From: Erythrobacter sp.
Lineage (GTDB): Bacteria > Pseudomonadota > Alphaproteobacteria > Sphingomonadales > Sphingomonadaceae
Direction of reading: 5' to 3'
Assembly (NCBI GenBank): GCA_003483125.1
Contig: DMWU01000262.1
Span: 136-16,553 of the forward strand
DNA length: 16,418 nt
Positions within the stretch are counted from its first letter, which is position 1. The number at the start of each line of letters is the position of its first letter. Below, in pieces: positions 1 through 8,410 of the stretch. Position numbers and translations under genes: made by a program. The notes below the pieces were generated by a model, which saw only the letters and a list, made by a program, of their open reading frames with translations, had not been told where the DNA came from and did not search any database.

Positions 1-388
<388 letters not shown>

Positions 389-625
389 GTGTCACTCACC
401 AAACAGGCGCAATCCGAGGATCGCCAACCCGCAAGGCAAGAGCTTCAAGGAGCCGATACCTGCACTGTCAAACGTAATGGATACGAATGGACATGCATCA
501 TCACATACCGAACGTGGAGCTCGGCAAGGATGTGGCAATCGGCTTATAGGTTACCGGTGATCGCGGCCTTGAGGTCCGCGGACCGGGCGCCGTCGCCCAC
601 ATGTCCCTTCATCAAAAACTAACAA

Positions 626-637
626 TGTCAAAGAGCC
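626..637 (-). promoter_or_regulatory. rRNA leader boxA antitermination element
   Basis: On the minus strand the leader reads GGCTCTTTGACA, one base from the TGCTCTTTGACA-type boxA that binds NusB/S10 and makes rRNA transcription resist Rho. It lies about 240 nt upstream of the mature 16S 5' end and downstream of the rrn promoter, the expected place. The match is seen; the function follows from the known role of rrn boxA. Confidence 0.75.
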
Positions 638-763
638 ACTCAACATAAAAGGCGGACAGCAAAGTCACCCCGATTTCTACCGGGGGACCGGCTATCCGAC
701 TATGTTGGCGACCGTTGCGGTCGGAGCCAGTAAGAAACCGGCAGCGCCGCGTCGGTGAGGGGC

Positions 764-792
764 CATATATGGGGGGCTTTGAGTCGGGTCAA
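764..792 (-). promoter_or_regulatory. rrn operon promoter
   Basis: Minus-strand -35 TTGACC (792-787) and -10 TATATG (769-764) are separated by exactly 17 bases. The 40 bases upstream (about 795-840) are rich in A and T tracts, as in rrn UP elements. The predicted start is near 757, giving a leader of about 370 nt before the 16S. Strength is inferred from the sequence. Confidence 0.75.
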
Positions 793-903
793 CGCCTTTT
801 TGCAATTTTATTTCACAAAGTCGAAAAAAGTTCATTCTCCCAGTAATTTACGAGAGCCGGAACTGTGAAAAACGGGGACTTCAACGCTTATGCTGAGTTT
901 GGC

Positions 904-936
904 TGTTTATGGGGCTTACTAGGTGCACCATAAACA
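904..936. repeat. Inverted repeat, 9-bp arms
   Basis: TGTTTATGG (904-912) and CCATAAACA (928-936) are perfect inverted repeats around a 15-base spacer. There is no T-run on either side, so it is not a standard terminator. It lies about 110 bp above the rrn -35 and about 235 bp above the retropepsin gene, so it could be a protein-binding site for either. The function is unknown. Confidence 0.5.
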
Positions 937-1067
937 ATCGCTGGACGCAGATCGAGTTTCGGTTCGCAAAGATAGTCGAAATGGTGCTGGATCCGGCCGA
1001 CACTTTCGCCCCCATAAAAAGGCTAAGCTTGATTCGACAACGCAATTATTCGTTCCGACAGACGCAT

Positions 1068-1096
1068 TTGGGATCCAACCGCCCAGATGATACAAT
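1068..1096 (+). promoter_or_regulatory. Candidate promoter for the retropepsin-like gene
   Basis: TTGGGA (1068-1073) and TACAAT (1091-1096) are 17 bases apart and sit 75 bases before the ATG at 1172. The -35 match is poor, so this is only a candidate. Confidence 0.3.
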
Positions 1097-1171
1097 GCGC
1101 AACTTATGTAACGCGCAGGCTGGCATCTAAATGATCGTGACGGCGATACGCGAGAATAGGAAAAGATCGAT

Positions 1172-2125
1172 ATGAACCCCCTCTGGATGACCACTGTACT
1201 GCCTGGGCTTTTGACGGCCAGTGCTTTGCAAGAGGTACAGCCTAAGCCGATCGCGCCTGATCTTGCCGATGCGAATACAGAGATCATTACTCTTGATGAG
1301 GACCGGCATGATCGAATGACGATTCCAGTCACAATTGATGGAGTTGGGCCATTCAACTTCATGATCGACACCGGATCACAGGCGACGGCAATCACCAACA
1401 TCGTCTATGATCAGATGACGCTGCCCTCATTGGGAACGGCCACTCTCGTTGGTATGGCTAGCAGGCGCCAAGTGGAACTGGTCGAACTCGATCGGCTAAA
1501 GGTGGGTAGCCGTACAATTCACAATCTGGCTGCACCCGTGCTGCAACGTAACCACGTCGGCGCAGACGGAATCATTGGCCTCGACACCTTGCAAGACTTC
1601 CGCGTCCTATTCGACTTTAGAAAAGAAACGATCGCGGTTGCAGACGTCGAAGACAAGCGGTCGAACCGCGGATTTGAGATCGTCGTTCGGGCACGGCACA
1701 AACTGGGCCAGCTGCTGATCACCGACGCATATGTCGAAGGGGTGAAGGCGACTGTTATTATCGATACGGGCGCGCAAGCAACTTTGGGCAATCTGGCACT
1801 TCGCGAACGCATTCGGGCACGGCGCGCGGCCGAGGTAAAAACCACCGACGTGAATGGTGTTTCGATTATGGGCGAACTTTCATATGCCCGTACACTACGT
1901 ATCGAAGGCTTGGAGTTGCGAGGGGTCCCGATCACTTATGCAGATGCTCCAGCTTTTGAGGCATTGGGTCTACAGGACAAGCCTGTGCTTTCATTGGGCA
2001 TGCAGCACCTTAAAGTCTTCGACCGAATAGCGATCGATTTCTCTGAACGTCGAGTTTTGTTCGATCTACCTCGCCGATTAAGGCAGAGGGGTGTTACGCA
2101 GAGCCCCATGGGCGGTCGACTGTAA
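1172..2125 (+). CDS. Retropepsin-like aspartic protease, two-domain, exported
   Basis: The 317-residue protein has two aspartic-protease active-site motifs. The first is MIDTGSQAT with DTG at residues 66-68, followed by the hydrophobic GADGIIGLDTL block near 130-140. The second is IIDTGAQAT with DTG at 198-200, followed by a similar strand block near 270-282. Each half therefore resembles one retropepsin subunit (Asp_protease_2-like), and the chain may form a single-polypeptide pseudo-dimer. Residues 1-20 are hydrophobic with little charge and end near ASA, suggesting a weak signal peptide and a periplasmic or membrane-attached protein. An AGGAAAAG sequence lies about 8-12 bases before the ATG. 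It converges on the M16 protease gene, with a hairpin between the stops. Substrate and physiological role are unknown. The family call is fairly secure; proteolytic activity is inferred from the motifs. Confidence 0.85.
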   Translation: MNPLWMTTVLPGLLTASALQEVQPKPIAPDLADANTEIITLDEDRHDRMTIPVTIDGVGPFNFMIDTGSQATAITNIVYDQMTLPSLGTATLVGMASRRQVELVELDRLKVGSRTIHNLAAPVLQRNHVGADGIIGLDTLQDFRVLFDFRKETIAVADVEDKRSNRGFEIVVRARHKLGQLLITDAYVEGVKATVIIDTGAQATLGNLALRERIRARRAAEVKTTDVNGVSIMGELSYARTLRIEGLELRGVPITYADAPAFEALGLQDKPVLSLGMQHLKVFDRIAIDFSERRVLFDLPRRLRQRGVTQSPMGGRL

Positions 2126-2135
2126 GACTTGGGGC

Positions 2136-2157
2136 GGCGGGCCATTGCAGGCCCGCC
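2136..2157. terminator. Hairpin between convergent genes, likely bidirectional terminator
   Basis: GGCGGGCC (2136-2143) and GGCCCGCC (2150-2157) form a perfect 8-bp GC-rich stem with loop ATTGCA, exactly between the stops of the retropepsin gene (2125) and the M16 gene (2170). No clear T-run follows on either strand, so it may pause polymerase or protect 3' ends rather than act as a classic intrinsic terminator. Confidence 0.6.
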
Positions 2158-2169
2158 ACCTCCCATAAC

Positions 2170-5013
2170 TCACCAGCCGGTCGCTGGTACGCGTAGCTCA
2201 GCGTGTGAGAGATCCAGCTCGTCAAAGGCGATCACTTCGACTTCGCCGTATTTTGCTTTCAGGTCTTCGGCAAAATACTGGGCATCCCCTACGATTATCA
2301 ACGAAACGCGATCCTCGCTGAGGAATTCAGAGGCAATTGAGGCTACATCCTGCGGAGAGACCGAAGCAAGGCGATCTGCCACTTTCACCGCTTCTTCCGG
2401 CGCAATGCCTCGCAACAGCAGGCTTGCGACGATGCCGTTGAAGCCGCCGCTCGTTTCAAGGCTGCGTGCCAAGGCACCGCCAAGGAAAAGCCGTCGCTTT
2501 TGCAGCACGTCTTCTTCCTGAACCTCGCTACCAAGACGGGCGAATTGTTCGAAGAAGACGTCGGCCACTTCGTCGGCCGTATCATTTTTCGTCTGCGCAT
2601 TTGCGGTTAGCGTAGCCGTATCCGCCCTCGTTGCCAGCGAGCTGTAGGCACCGTAGCTGAGCCCGCGTTTGGTGCGCACCTCGTCGAACAACCAACCATT
2701 GCTGCCAGAACCAAGCACGGTGTTAGCCAGCCACAGTTTGTAGAATTGTGGATCATTGCGAGAGAGCGCCCTTACGCCTGCAATGACTGCAGCCTGCCCT
2801 GCATCGGGCATATCAACCACCACCACACGGGGGGCTGGGTCAGTGCCAGCAGAGTTTGCAACTCGCTCAGCCACTTCCTGCTCCGATGACCAGTCACCAA
2901 ACAATCCGCCAGCCAATGCAGCCGCTTCATCAGAAGAGATGCCACCGCTGACCACGATCTTGGCGCTTGCCGGGTGCCAATATGAGGAACGATGTGCAGC
3001 CAAATCCTCACGCGTGATCTGTCCAAGGCTTTCGGGCGTTGCGACACGGCCATAGGGCGCATCGCCATACAGAACCCTGCTAGCCACAAGTCCGGCCAGC
3101 GCGCCCGGATTCTTCAGGTTCGCGATAAGGCCGTCGATAGTACGCTTTCTTTCGCGCTCAAATTCTTCGGCCGGATAATCAGCATTAGTGATGATATCGA
3201 CCAAGACCTCCCCGGCCTTGGCCAGGTTCACACTAGGCGCGGTCAGGCTCACGAATGTACCATCCGGCCCTGCGTTGAAACCAATGCTCGCGCCAAGCGA
3301 TTCCACCATCGCCGCAATCTCCGTGGCGCTGCGCGATGCCGTGCCCTTGTCTGCAAGCGAGGCCGCAAGACCAGCCAGCCCAGCCTTGTCCGCAGGATCG
3401 GTCGCATCACCTCCTGGAAATACGACAGTGATGGTAGCTATCGGAACATTGCTCGTCTGCGCGCTTACCAATGGAATGCCATTGGGAAGCATAGTCTCTA
3501 CGAAACCGGCACGTTCCACCGCTGGCGGCTCGCCCGGTGCAGGCGGTGCCATCCGTTCGCCTTCAGGCAGAACGGCACGCGGCTCGCCGGTTGCGGGAGG
3601 AACCGTGCCATAGATCGGCCGAGGTACCGGATTTGCATAGGCGTCTGGATTGTCTTCGCCGGCCTGGTAGGTCAGCGTAACCTTGCCTTCCGGCCGCAGC
3701 CAGTAATGCGCGACGCGGCGGATATCTTCGGCTGTAACCGCAGTAATCGCTTCCAGCCGTTTGTCAGCTGCATCCGGATCGCCGGTCGAAACCAGCGCTT
3801 CGCCTAATTCAAATGCGCGGCCCTGCGCAGTCTGTCGTGAGGAAAGGGCTGATGCAAAGATTTCGTTCTTCGCTTCGCTGAGTTCGGCATCCGAGACCAG
3901 CTCGATCCGGATTCGTTCAATCTCGGAATTCAATATGGCACCTGCCTCCTCCTGGTCGGCAGCGGGGCTTAGGACTGCGAAATTGGCGATAAAGCCACCG
4001 TCCTCGCTCATCTGATCAAAATGTGCGGCATTGACCGCCTTGCCACTACGCACCAACGCATCGTGCAGTCTGCTATTGTCACCGCTTGCAAGTATCGCGG
4101 ATAGCACCTCCAACGCGGCGGCATCCTGGCTCTTCACCGAAGGTGCTTTCCAAACTCCGCCAACCACAGGCAGTGGCACGTTGGGCGCGGTCGCACTTAT
4201 GAATCGCGGCACGTTTCGTTCCGGCTCGATCGAATTGATCCCTAGGCTAAGCGGGTTCGCACGCGGAGGAATGTCGCCGAAATACCGGTCGACCAGCTCG
4301 CGCAGCCTCTCTAGTTCAAAATTGCCAGAGACGATCAATGTTGCAGTGTCAGGACCATAAAATGCTTGGTGAAAGGCACGCGCATCATCGAGCGTGGCCG
4401 AATCCAGGTCTTCGATCGAGCCAATGCCGGGCCTGCGCATCGGCAATACATCAAAGGCGTTCTCGGGAATAACGAAGCGCTGCAGCCTGCCATAAGGCGG
4501 CGCAAGCACGCGCTGACGTAGCTCTTCCTTCACGACCGAGCGCTCTTTCTCGAACACTTCGCTATCCACCACAGGAAAAGCCATTCGCTCGCGATGCGTC
4601 CAAAGCATGGTCTCGAGATATTCGGCAGGCACCGTCTCGTAATAGTTGGTGCGGTCAACCCAGTTGGATGCGTTACGGACACCGCCAACATCTTCCGTCA
4701 GCCGGTTGATCATATTGTAGGGCATATTCACCGTCTTGCGGCTGAGGATATGCTCGAAAAGATGCGAGAATCCCGAACGTCCTTCGGGGTCGTGCTTGGC
4801 GCCAACTTCATACCAGAGAGAGGTGGTAACATTGGCGGTGCTGTTGTCTTCAATTGCGATTACCTGAAGCCCATTCTCCAACGTCCAGCGTGAATATTCG
4901 ATCTTGGGCGCACTGAGCGTCGGTGCCTCTCCACCATGTTGATCGGCCATGGCAGGACCGGCCATTGCAATTGTCAGCCCACCCGCGCTTGCAAGCATGA
5001 GATCCTTGAGCAT
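2170..5013 (-). CDS. M16 family zinc metalloprotease, active plus inactive domain, exported
   Basis: With the ATG at 5013 the protein has 947 residues and begins with a signal-peptide-like segment (Met-Leu-Lys, hydrophobic stretch, then AMA-DQ). That start is preferred over the open frame's beginning at 5073 because GGGGAA lies about 10 bases upstream and it gives a normal leader; ATG 4998 is also possible. The inverted zinc motif HLFEH is at about residues 84-88, with the third ligand Glu near 164 in the VVKEELRQR segment. A proline-rich linker (about 470-500) leads to a second M16 domain in which the HxxEH position reads AGLAASLADKG, so it is catalytically dead. This matches pitrilysin/insulinase-type proteins that clamp peptides between two halves. 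It probably acts in the periplasm on peptides. It stands alone: 137 bases separate it from the GFA gene upstream. The family is certain; the substrate is unknown. Confidence 0.93.
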   Translation of the reverse strand: MLKDLMLASAGGLTIAMAGPAMADQHGGEAPTLSAPKIEYSRWTLENGLQVIAIEDNSTANVTTSLWYEVGAKHDPEGRSGFSHLFEHILSRKTVNMPYNMINRLTEDVGGVRNASNWVDRTNYYETVPAEYLETMLWTHRERMAFPVVDSEVFEKERSVVKEELRQRVLAPPYGRLQRFVIPENAFDVLPMRRPGIGSIEDLDSATLDDARAFHQAFYGPDTATLIVSGNFELERLRELVDRYFGDIPPRANPLSLGINSIEPERNVPRFISATAPNVPLPVVGGVWKAPSVKSQDAAALEVLSAILASGDNSRLHDALVRSGKAVNAAHFDQMSEDGGFIANFAVLSPAADQEEAGAILNSEIERIRIELVSDAELSEAKNEIFASALSSRQTAQGRAFELGEALVSTGDPDAADKRLEAITAVTAEDIRRVAHYWLRPEGKVTLTYQAGEDNPDAYANPVPRPIYGTVPPATGEPRAVLPEGERMAPPAPGEPPAVERAGFVETMLPNGIPLVSAQTSNVPIATITVVFPGGDATDPADKAGLAGLAASLADKGTASRSATEIAAMVESLGASIGFNAGPDGTFVSLTAPSVNLAKAGEVLVDIITNADYPAEEFERERKRTIDGLIANLKNPGALAGLVASRVLYGDAPYGRVATPESLGQITREDLAAHRSSYWHPASAKIVVSGGISSDEAAALAGGLFGDWSSEQEVAERVANSAGTDPAPRVVVVDMPDAGQAAVIAGVRALSRNDPQFYKLWLANTVLGSGSNGWLFDEVRTKRGLSYGAYSSLATRADTATLTANAQTKNDTADEVADVFFEQFARLGSEVQEEDVLQKRRLFLGGALARSLETSGGFNGIVASLLLRGIAPEEAVKVADRLASVSPQDVASIASEFLSEDRVSLIIVGDAQYFAEDLKAKYGEVEVIAFDELDLSHAELRVPATGW

Positions 5014-5078
5014 CAAAATAAGTTCCCCGATGAATTTTACATTCCGGCGTACTAGAGCGTGCGGCGGCGTCAATCACA

Positions 5079-5106
5079 ACAGTAAATCGCGCCAATTACC
5101 TATCAA
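5079..5106 (-). promoter_or_regulatory. Candidate promoter of the M16 protease gene
   Basis: Minus-strand TTGATA (5106-5101) and TACTGT (5084-5079) are separated by 16 bases, about 65 bases before the ATG at 5013. It is the best hexamer pair seen in the 137-base gap, but weak; a second TTGACG at 5073-5068 lacks a well-spaced -10. Confidence 0.25.
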
Positions 5107-5150
5107 TCGCTAATAATCTTCGACGCACGACAATCATGGGCAATCACGCC

Positions 5151-5552
5151 CTATTCGTCACTTGGAAAACGGTTGAAATTAGGGAGTTCATGCAGCGTCG
5201 ATTCCCATTGGATCGCGTCAGTCATTTGCACATTCTTTTCGGGTGCAAACTCTTCGGGATCATCAAGCGTCGCGGTCTGAATATCGACCGTGCCAGGCGA
5301 AACATTCTCGTTGATATACCAAAGCCCCGTTCCGCATTTCCCGCAGAAGTAGCGCTGCGTATCGGGGGATGATCGGTATTCGACTGGCGAGCCTTTCTCG
5401 ATTGCGAAATCATCTGCCGCCACACCAATCCATGGAACTGCTGGTGCACCCGCACATCTCCTGCAATCTTCGCAATGGCAGACGGAACTATGCCGCGCCC
5501 CACCCTGGAAGCTGTAGACAATCGCCCCGCAATGGCATCGTCCCTTGGGCAT
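5151..5552 (-). CDS. GFA-family (CENP-V/GFA) zinc-binding protein
   Basis: The 133-residue protein shows the family's cysteine pattern: C6-H-C8 in GRCHCGAI, then C25-H-C27-x2-C30-x2-C33 in VCHCEDCRRC, and C70-x2-C73 in YFCGKCGTGLW. These cysteines bind two zinc ions in family members. The prototype was described as a glutathione-dependent formaldehyde-activating enzyme, but most homologues have no proven reaction, so formaldehyde chemistry should not be assumed. GCAGGAG sits 8-9 bases before the ATG. It is the last gene of the hslVU run, 29 bases after the ACT-domain gene, and may be read from the same transcript. Confidence 0.9.
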   Translation of the reverse strand: MPKGRCHCGAIVYSFQGGARHSSVCHCEDCRRCAGAPAVPWIGVAADDFAIEKGSPVEYRSSPDTQRYFCGKCGTGLWYINENVSPGTVDIQTATLDDPEEFAPEKNVQMTDAIQWESTLHELPNFNRFPSDE

Positions 5553-5581
5553 AGTTTTCTCTCCTGCTAAGTGTCAGGAGA

Positions 5582-5992
5582 CTAGCAGTGGGAGCCGCTC
5601 CGCGAAAGCTCTTCAAGAATTGCGACCGCGCGCGCGCCATCCCCCCCAGGTACAAATGCATGATCATGGTAATAGGCGGCAACCATATTGCAGGCGATGC
5701 CATGTTCGGCGAGCGCGCTTGAGACCGCCGCGGTAAGTCCAAATCCCGTCAATGAGCTACGCACCATCAGCGATATACGAGCGAAGGCAGGGCCTACTTC
5801 GCCCAGTTCACGCGCCAGAGGCTCTGGAACGATAGCGGTAACGCCTTCATCTTCGCGGAATGTGCCAATAGCCCTGCCTAGTGCCTGCGGAGCGATATCC
5901 GGCGTAACAATCATGAAGCAATATGCAGTTGGATCGAGCCGGGGCGCCATTTGCGCCACCATCTCGTCGCGGGATTCGATCGGCTCTGCCAT
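5582..5992 (-). CDS. ACT domain-containing protein
   Basis: The 136-residue protein resembles the small ACT-domain family often annotated downstream of hslU in sphingomonads (ACT_3/DUF2241 type). Recognisable stretches are PTAYCFMIV near residues 21-29, FARISLMVRSSLTGFGLTAAVSSALAEHGI (about 70-99) and the C-terminal CNMVAAYYHDHAFVP. ACT domains usually bind amino acids or other small ligands, but no ligand is known here. Its ATG lies only two bases after the hslU stop, so translation is probably coupled and expression would follow the heat-shock promoter of hslV. It has no enzymatic domain. Confidence 0.85.
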   Translation of the reverse strand: MAEPIESRDEMVAQMAPRLDPTAYCFMIVTPDIAPQALGRAIGTFREDEGVTAIVPEPLARELGEVGPAFARISLMVRSSLTGFGLTAAVSSALAEHGIACNMVAAYYHDHAFVPGGDGARAVAILEELSRSGSHC

Positions 5993-5994
5993 CG

Positions 5995-7296
5995 CTAGAG
6001 GATGTATTTGCTGAGGTCGCTATCGCCGGCCAATTCGGACAGGCGCTCGAGCACATAAGCTGCATCGATCTTAACAGTCTTACCGACATGGTCTTCCGCA
6101 TCGAAGCTGATATCCTCAAGCAGCTTTTCCATCACGGTCTGCAGCCGCCGCGCACCGATATTCTCGACACTTTCGTTAACCTGAGCAGCAATTCTTGCGA
6201 CTTCGGCCACCGCATCATCGGTGATGTCGAGCTCTACCTTCTCAGTACCGATCAGTGCCTTGTATTGTTCGACCAGGTTCGCACGCGTTTCAGAAAGAAT
6301 GCGGACAAAATCTTCCTCGGTCAGGGCGCGTAGTTCAACGCGAATTGGCAAGCGGCCCTGTAACTCGGGAAGCATATCCGACGGCTTGGCAAGATGGAAC
6401 GCACCCGATGCGATGAAGAGGATGTGATCGGTCTTCATCGGGCCATATTTGGTGCTGACGGTAGTACCTTCGATCAGGGGCAGCAGATCACGCTGTACGC
6501 CCTCTCGACTTACAGAGCCACCACGCACGTCGCTGACGGCAATTTTGTCGATCTCGTCAAGGAAGACGATGCCGTTGGTTTCAGCATTGCGGAGCGCCGC
6601 CTGCGTGACATCGTCCTGGTCGAGCCGCTTGTCAGCCTCTTCATCAACCAGCTTGTCCCAAGCATCGGGAACCTTGAGCTTGCGGCGCTTGGTCGGCTTG
6701 CGGCCTAGCGCCTTACCCATGATGTCCGACAGGTCGATCATGCCGACATTGCCGCCCATTCCGCCCATGTCGAATGGCATTTGCGGCGCTTCTTCAACGT
6801 CGATCTCGACTTCGGTATCGTTCATTGCATTCTGGACGATACGCTCGCGGAAGGCTTCTCGCGTGGCCTCAGAAGCATTATCGCCAACCAGTGCAGTCAG
6901 CAGCCGCTCCATTGCAGCTTCCGATGCGGCTTCGCGCACGGCCTCGCGTCGGCGCTCTTTCTCCAGCCGGATCGCTTCCTCTGCAAGGTCGCGCGCGATC
7001 TGTTCGACATCACGGCCGACATAGCCGACCTCGGTGAACTTGGTCGCCTCGACCTTCACAAAGGGTGCCTCGGCCAGTTTCGCCAGCCTGCGGCTGATCT
7101 CTGTCTTGCCGCAGCCGGTCGGGCCGATCATGAGGATGTTCTTGGGCGTTACTTCGTCGCGCAGTTCGCCAGACAGCCTCTGACGACGCCAGCGATTGCG
7201 CAGCGCCACCGCGACTGCGCGCTTGGCGTCCTTCTGCCCGATAATATGTTCATCAAGCGCAGCGACGATTGCCTTGGGAGTGAGATTGTCGGTCAT
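5995..7296 (-). CDS. hslU: HslU, ATPase subunit of the HslVU protease
   Basis: The 433-residue AAA+ unfoldase matches the family's usual length. It has Walker A GPTGCGKT at residues 58-65, the pore loop GYVGRD at 91-96 that grips substrate, Walker [10 protein letters not shown] near 242-250, and the conserved C-terminal SKYIL tail that inserts into HslV to open it. The I domain between Walker A and B (about 110-230) contains the expected charged helices and a Met/Gly-rich loop. HslU hexamers use ATP to unfold cytoplasmic proteins and feed them to HslV. The gene starts 22 bases after hslV, with AGGAT directly before ATG, and shares its promoter. Confidence 0.98.
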   Translation of the reverse strand: MTDNLTPKAIVAALDEHIIGQKDAKRAVAVALRNRWRRQRLSGELRDEVTPKNILMIGPTGCGKTEISRRLAKLAEAPFVKVEATKFTEVGYVGRDVEQIARDLAEEAIRLEKERRREAVREAASEAAMERLLTALVGDNASEATREAFRERIVQNAMNDTEVEIDVEEAPQMPFDMGGMGGNVGMIDLSDIMGKALGRKPTKRRKLKVPDAWDKLVDEEADKRLDQDDVTQAALRNAETNGIVFLDEIDKIAVSDVRGGSVSREGVQRDLLPLIEGTTVSTKYGPMKTDHILFIASGAFHLAKPSDMLPELQGRLPIRVELRALTEEDFVRILSETRANLVEQYKALIGTEKVELDITDDAVAEVARIAAQVNESVENIGARRLQTVMEKLLEDISFDAEDHVGKTVKIDAAYVLERLSELAGDSDLSKYIL

Positions 7297-7318
7297 ATCC
7301 TGATAGTTCTTTCGCCCT

Positions 7319-7879
7319 TCAGACTGTCTCGAGCGTCACATTGCCATTGGTGAACACGCAAATATCGGCAGCGACCTGCATGGCCTTGGTCGCAATTTGC
7401 TCTGCATCGTCCTCATACTCGGCTAGCGCGCGGGCCGCTGCGAGCGCGAAATTGCCGCCCGATCCGATCGCCGCAATGCCCCCTTCTGGCTCCAGAACGT
7501 CACCATTGCCGGTTAGCACAAGCAGGCTCTCGCTATCGGCAACGATCATCAGAGCCTCAAGATTGCGAAGATATTTGTCGGTCCGCCAATCCTTGGCGAG
7601 TTCCACAGAGGCGCGCAGTAGCTGGCCCGAATATTGCTCCAGCTTCTTTTCCAACCGTTCGAATAAAGTGAAGGCGTCGGCTGTCGCCCCAGCAAAACCG
7701 GCCACGACCTTGCCACCCTCCCCAATCCGGCGAACCTTGCGCGCATTGGGCTTCATTACGGTATTGCCCATCGATACCTGTCCATCGCCAGCAATCACTG
7801 TCTTGTCGCCGCGCTTTACGCCGACAATCGTGGTACCGTGCCATTGGATCAGGCCGTGGTCTGATGCATGTTTTTCCAT
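7319..7879 (-). CDS. hslV: HslV, proteolytic subunit of the HslVU protease
   Basis: The protein has 186 residues from the ATG at 7879. The block [21 protein letters not shown] places the catalytic N-terminal threonine at residue 16, after a 15-residue propeptide ending HG, as in other alphaproteobacterial HslV. Further family signatures are [32 protein letters not shown] and AIGSGG. The open frame extends to a TTG at 7915, but that codon lies inside the -35 element of a heat-shock promoter, so the ATG at 7879 is preferred. No Shine-Dalgarno precedes this ATG; a transcript from the promoter would start within a few bases of it. HslV forms the double-ring peptidase chamber that works with HslU in the cytoplasm. 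Confidence 0.96.
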   Translation of the reverse strand: MEKHASDHGLIQWHGTTIVGVKRGDKTVIAGDGQVSMGNTVMKPNARKVRRIGEGGKVVAGFAGATADAFTLFERLEKKLEQYSGQLLRASVELAKDWRTDKYLRNLEALMIVADSESLLVLTGNGDVLEPEGGIAAIGSGGNFALAAARALAEYEDDAEQIATKAMQVAADICVFTNGNVTLETV

Positions 7880-7888
7880 AAGAGTGCG

Positions 7889-7916
7889 ATATGGGGAGCG
7901 CAGCCCGCCGGTCAAG
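7889..7916 (-). promoter_or_regulatory. Heat-shock (RpoH/sigma-32 type) promoter of hslVU
   Basis: On the minus strand CTTGAC (7916-7911) is followed after 14 bases by CCCCATAT (7896-7889). This fits the sigma-32 consensus CTTGAA-N(11-16)-CCCCATNT with one mismatch. hslVU is a classic RpoH target. The predicted start of transcription is near 7882-7883, three or four bases from the hslV ATG. Confidence 0.8.
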
Positions 7917-7945
7917 CTGTTACGCTATTGAGAAGGATTGCCCAG

Positions 7946-8410
7946 TTAGGGGCCGCCGGGCCCACCAGCACCTGGCGCACCGACTTGGCCGATATTGCCG
8001 AAGAGGTCTTCCAGGAAGCCCCGCTCCCGACCAAGCGTAGGAGTTGAGTCTCCATCTGGCCGCAGGAATGCAACGCGTTCCATTCCACTTCGCTCGACAG
8101 AGGCGACGTTGCCCTTAGCATCGAACTTTATAGCCATCACGGCATGCTGCCTGATGCGCGGGCGGACAAAGGGGCGGCGGCCTGTCACGCTGGAAACGTA
8201 ATACCAGGTCGGCTCGCCAAATTGGCTGGTGAAGCTGGGACGTCCCAGCGTTCCTTCGACAGAACGTTGGTTATCGATACCCGGCTGGACCGAATTGACC
8301 AGAACGGCATCGACCACATAGCCGCGCGATTCGCGGATCGAAGTGCAGCCCGCAAGGCCTAGCCCTACTACTGCAACCAGGCCCAATTTGATTGCCCTGC
8401 GCATTTCCAT
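7946..8410 (-). CDS. bamE: BamE-type outer-membrane assembly lipoprotein (SmpA/OmlA)
   Basis: From the ATG at 8410 the protein has 154 residues. It starts with MEMRRAIKLGLVAVVGLGLAGC, a lipoprotein signal with lipobox LAGC and the lipidated Cys at 22. The SmpA/OmlA domain follows (about residues 38-115), with TLGRPSFTSQFGEPTWYYVSS and AVMAIKFDAKGNVASVE. The tail is Gly/Pro-rich and ends GAGGPGGP. BamE belongs to the Bam complex that folds beta-barrel proteins into the outer membrane. The longer open frame to 8569 is rejected: its extra residues hide the signal peptide and run into the divergent gene's control region. AAGAGG lies 11 bases before ATG 8410; ATG 8404 is an alternative. The gene is divergent from the complex III chaperone gene, and no clear promoter was found in the 162-base gap. 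Confidence 0.92.
   Translation of the reverse strand: MEMRRAIKLGLVAVVGLGLAGCTSIRESRGYVVDAVLVNSVQPGIDNQRSVEGTLGRPSFTSQFGEPTWYYVSSVTGRRPFVRPRIRQHAVMAIKFDAKGNVASVERSGMERVAFLRPDGDSTPTLGRERGFLEDLFGNIGQVGAPGAGGPGGP

Larger units (their letters stand above)
389..1171. other. rRNA leader and gene-free intergenic stretch
   Basis: No convincing protein or tRNA gene lies in these 783 bases. From 389 to about 757 it is the transcribed rrn leader (minus strand). It holds a boxA at 626-637, a hairpin GGGCG/CGCCC at 585-598, a 12-bp palindrome GGTCCGCGGACC at 573-584 and a hairpin CGACCG-TTG-CGGTCG at 709-723 near the start of the transcript. The rrn promoter sits at 764-792 with A/T-rich DNA above it. From about 850 to 1171 there is a 9-bp inverted repeat (904-936) and a weak candidate promoter for the plus-strand gene at 1172. 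Short open frames here lack ribosome sites and recognisable protein features. Confidence 0.7.

Noticed and set aside
909..1130. Plus-strand open frame of 73 codons before the retropepsin gene
   Set aside because: It starts inside the 904-936 inverted repeat, lacks a Shine-Dalgarno and has no recognisable composition or motif.
919..1401. Minus-strand open frame of 160 codons
   Set aside because: It is antisense to the retropepsin gene start; low-complexity Ser/Arg-rich translation typical of a shadow frame.
2992..3807. Plus-strand open frame of 271 codons
   Set aside because: It lies wholly inside the M16 protease gene on the other strand; that gene has clear domains, and this translation has none.
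6449..7024. Plus-strand open frame of 191 codons
   Set aside because: It is antisense to hslU and Ser/Arg/Ala-biased, as expected of the complement of a GC-rich gene.
7880..7915. Longer hslV start at the TTG 7915
   Set aside because: The codon falls in the -35 of the heat-shock promoter, there is no ribosome site, and the extra 12 residues are not part of the HslV family.
7341..7931. Plus-strand open frame of 196 codons
   Set aside because: It is antisense to hslV with no ribosome site; shadow of a real gene.
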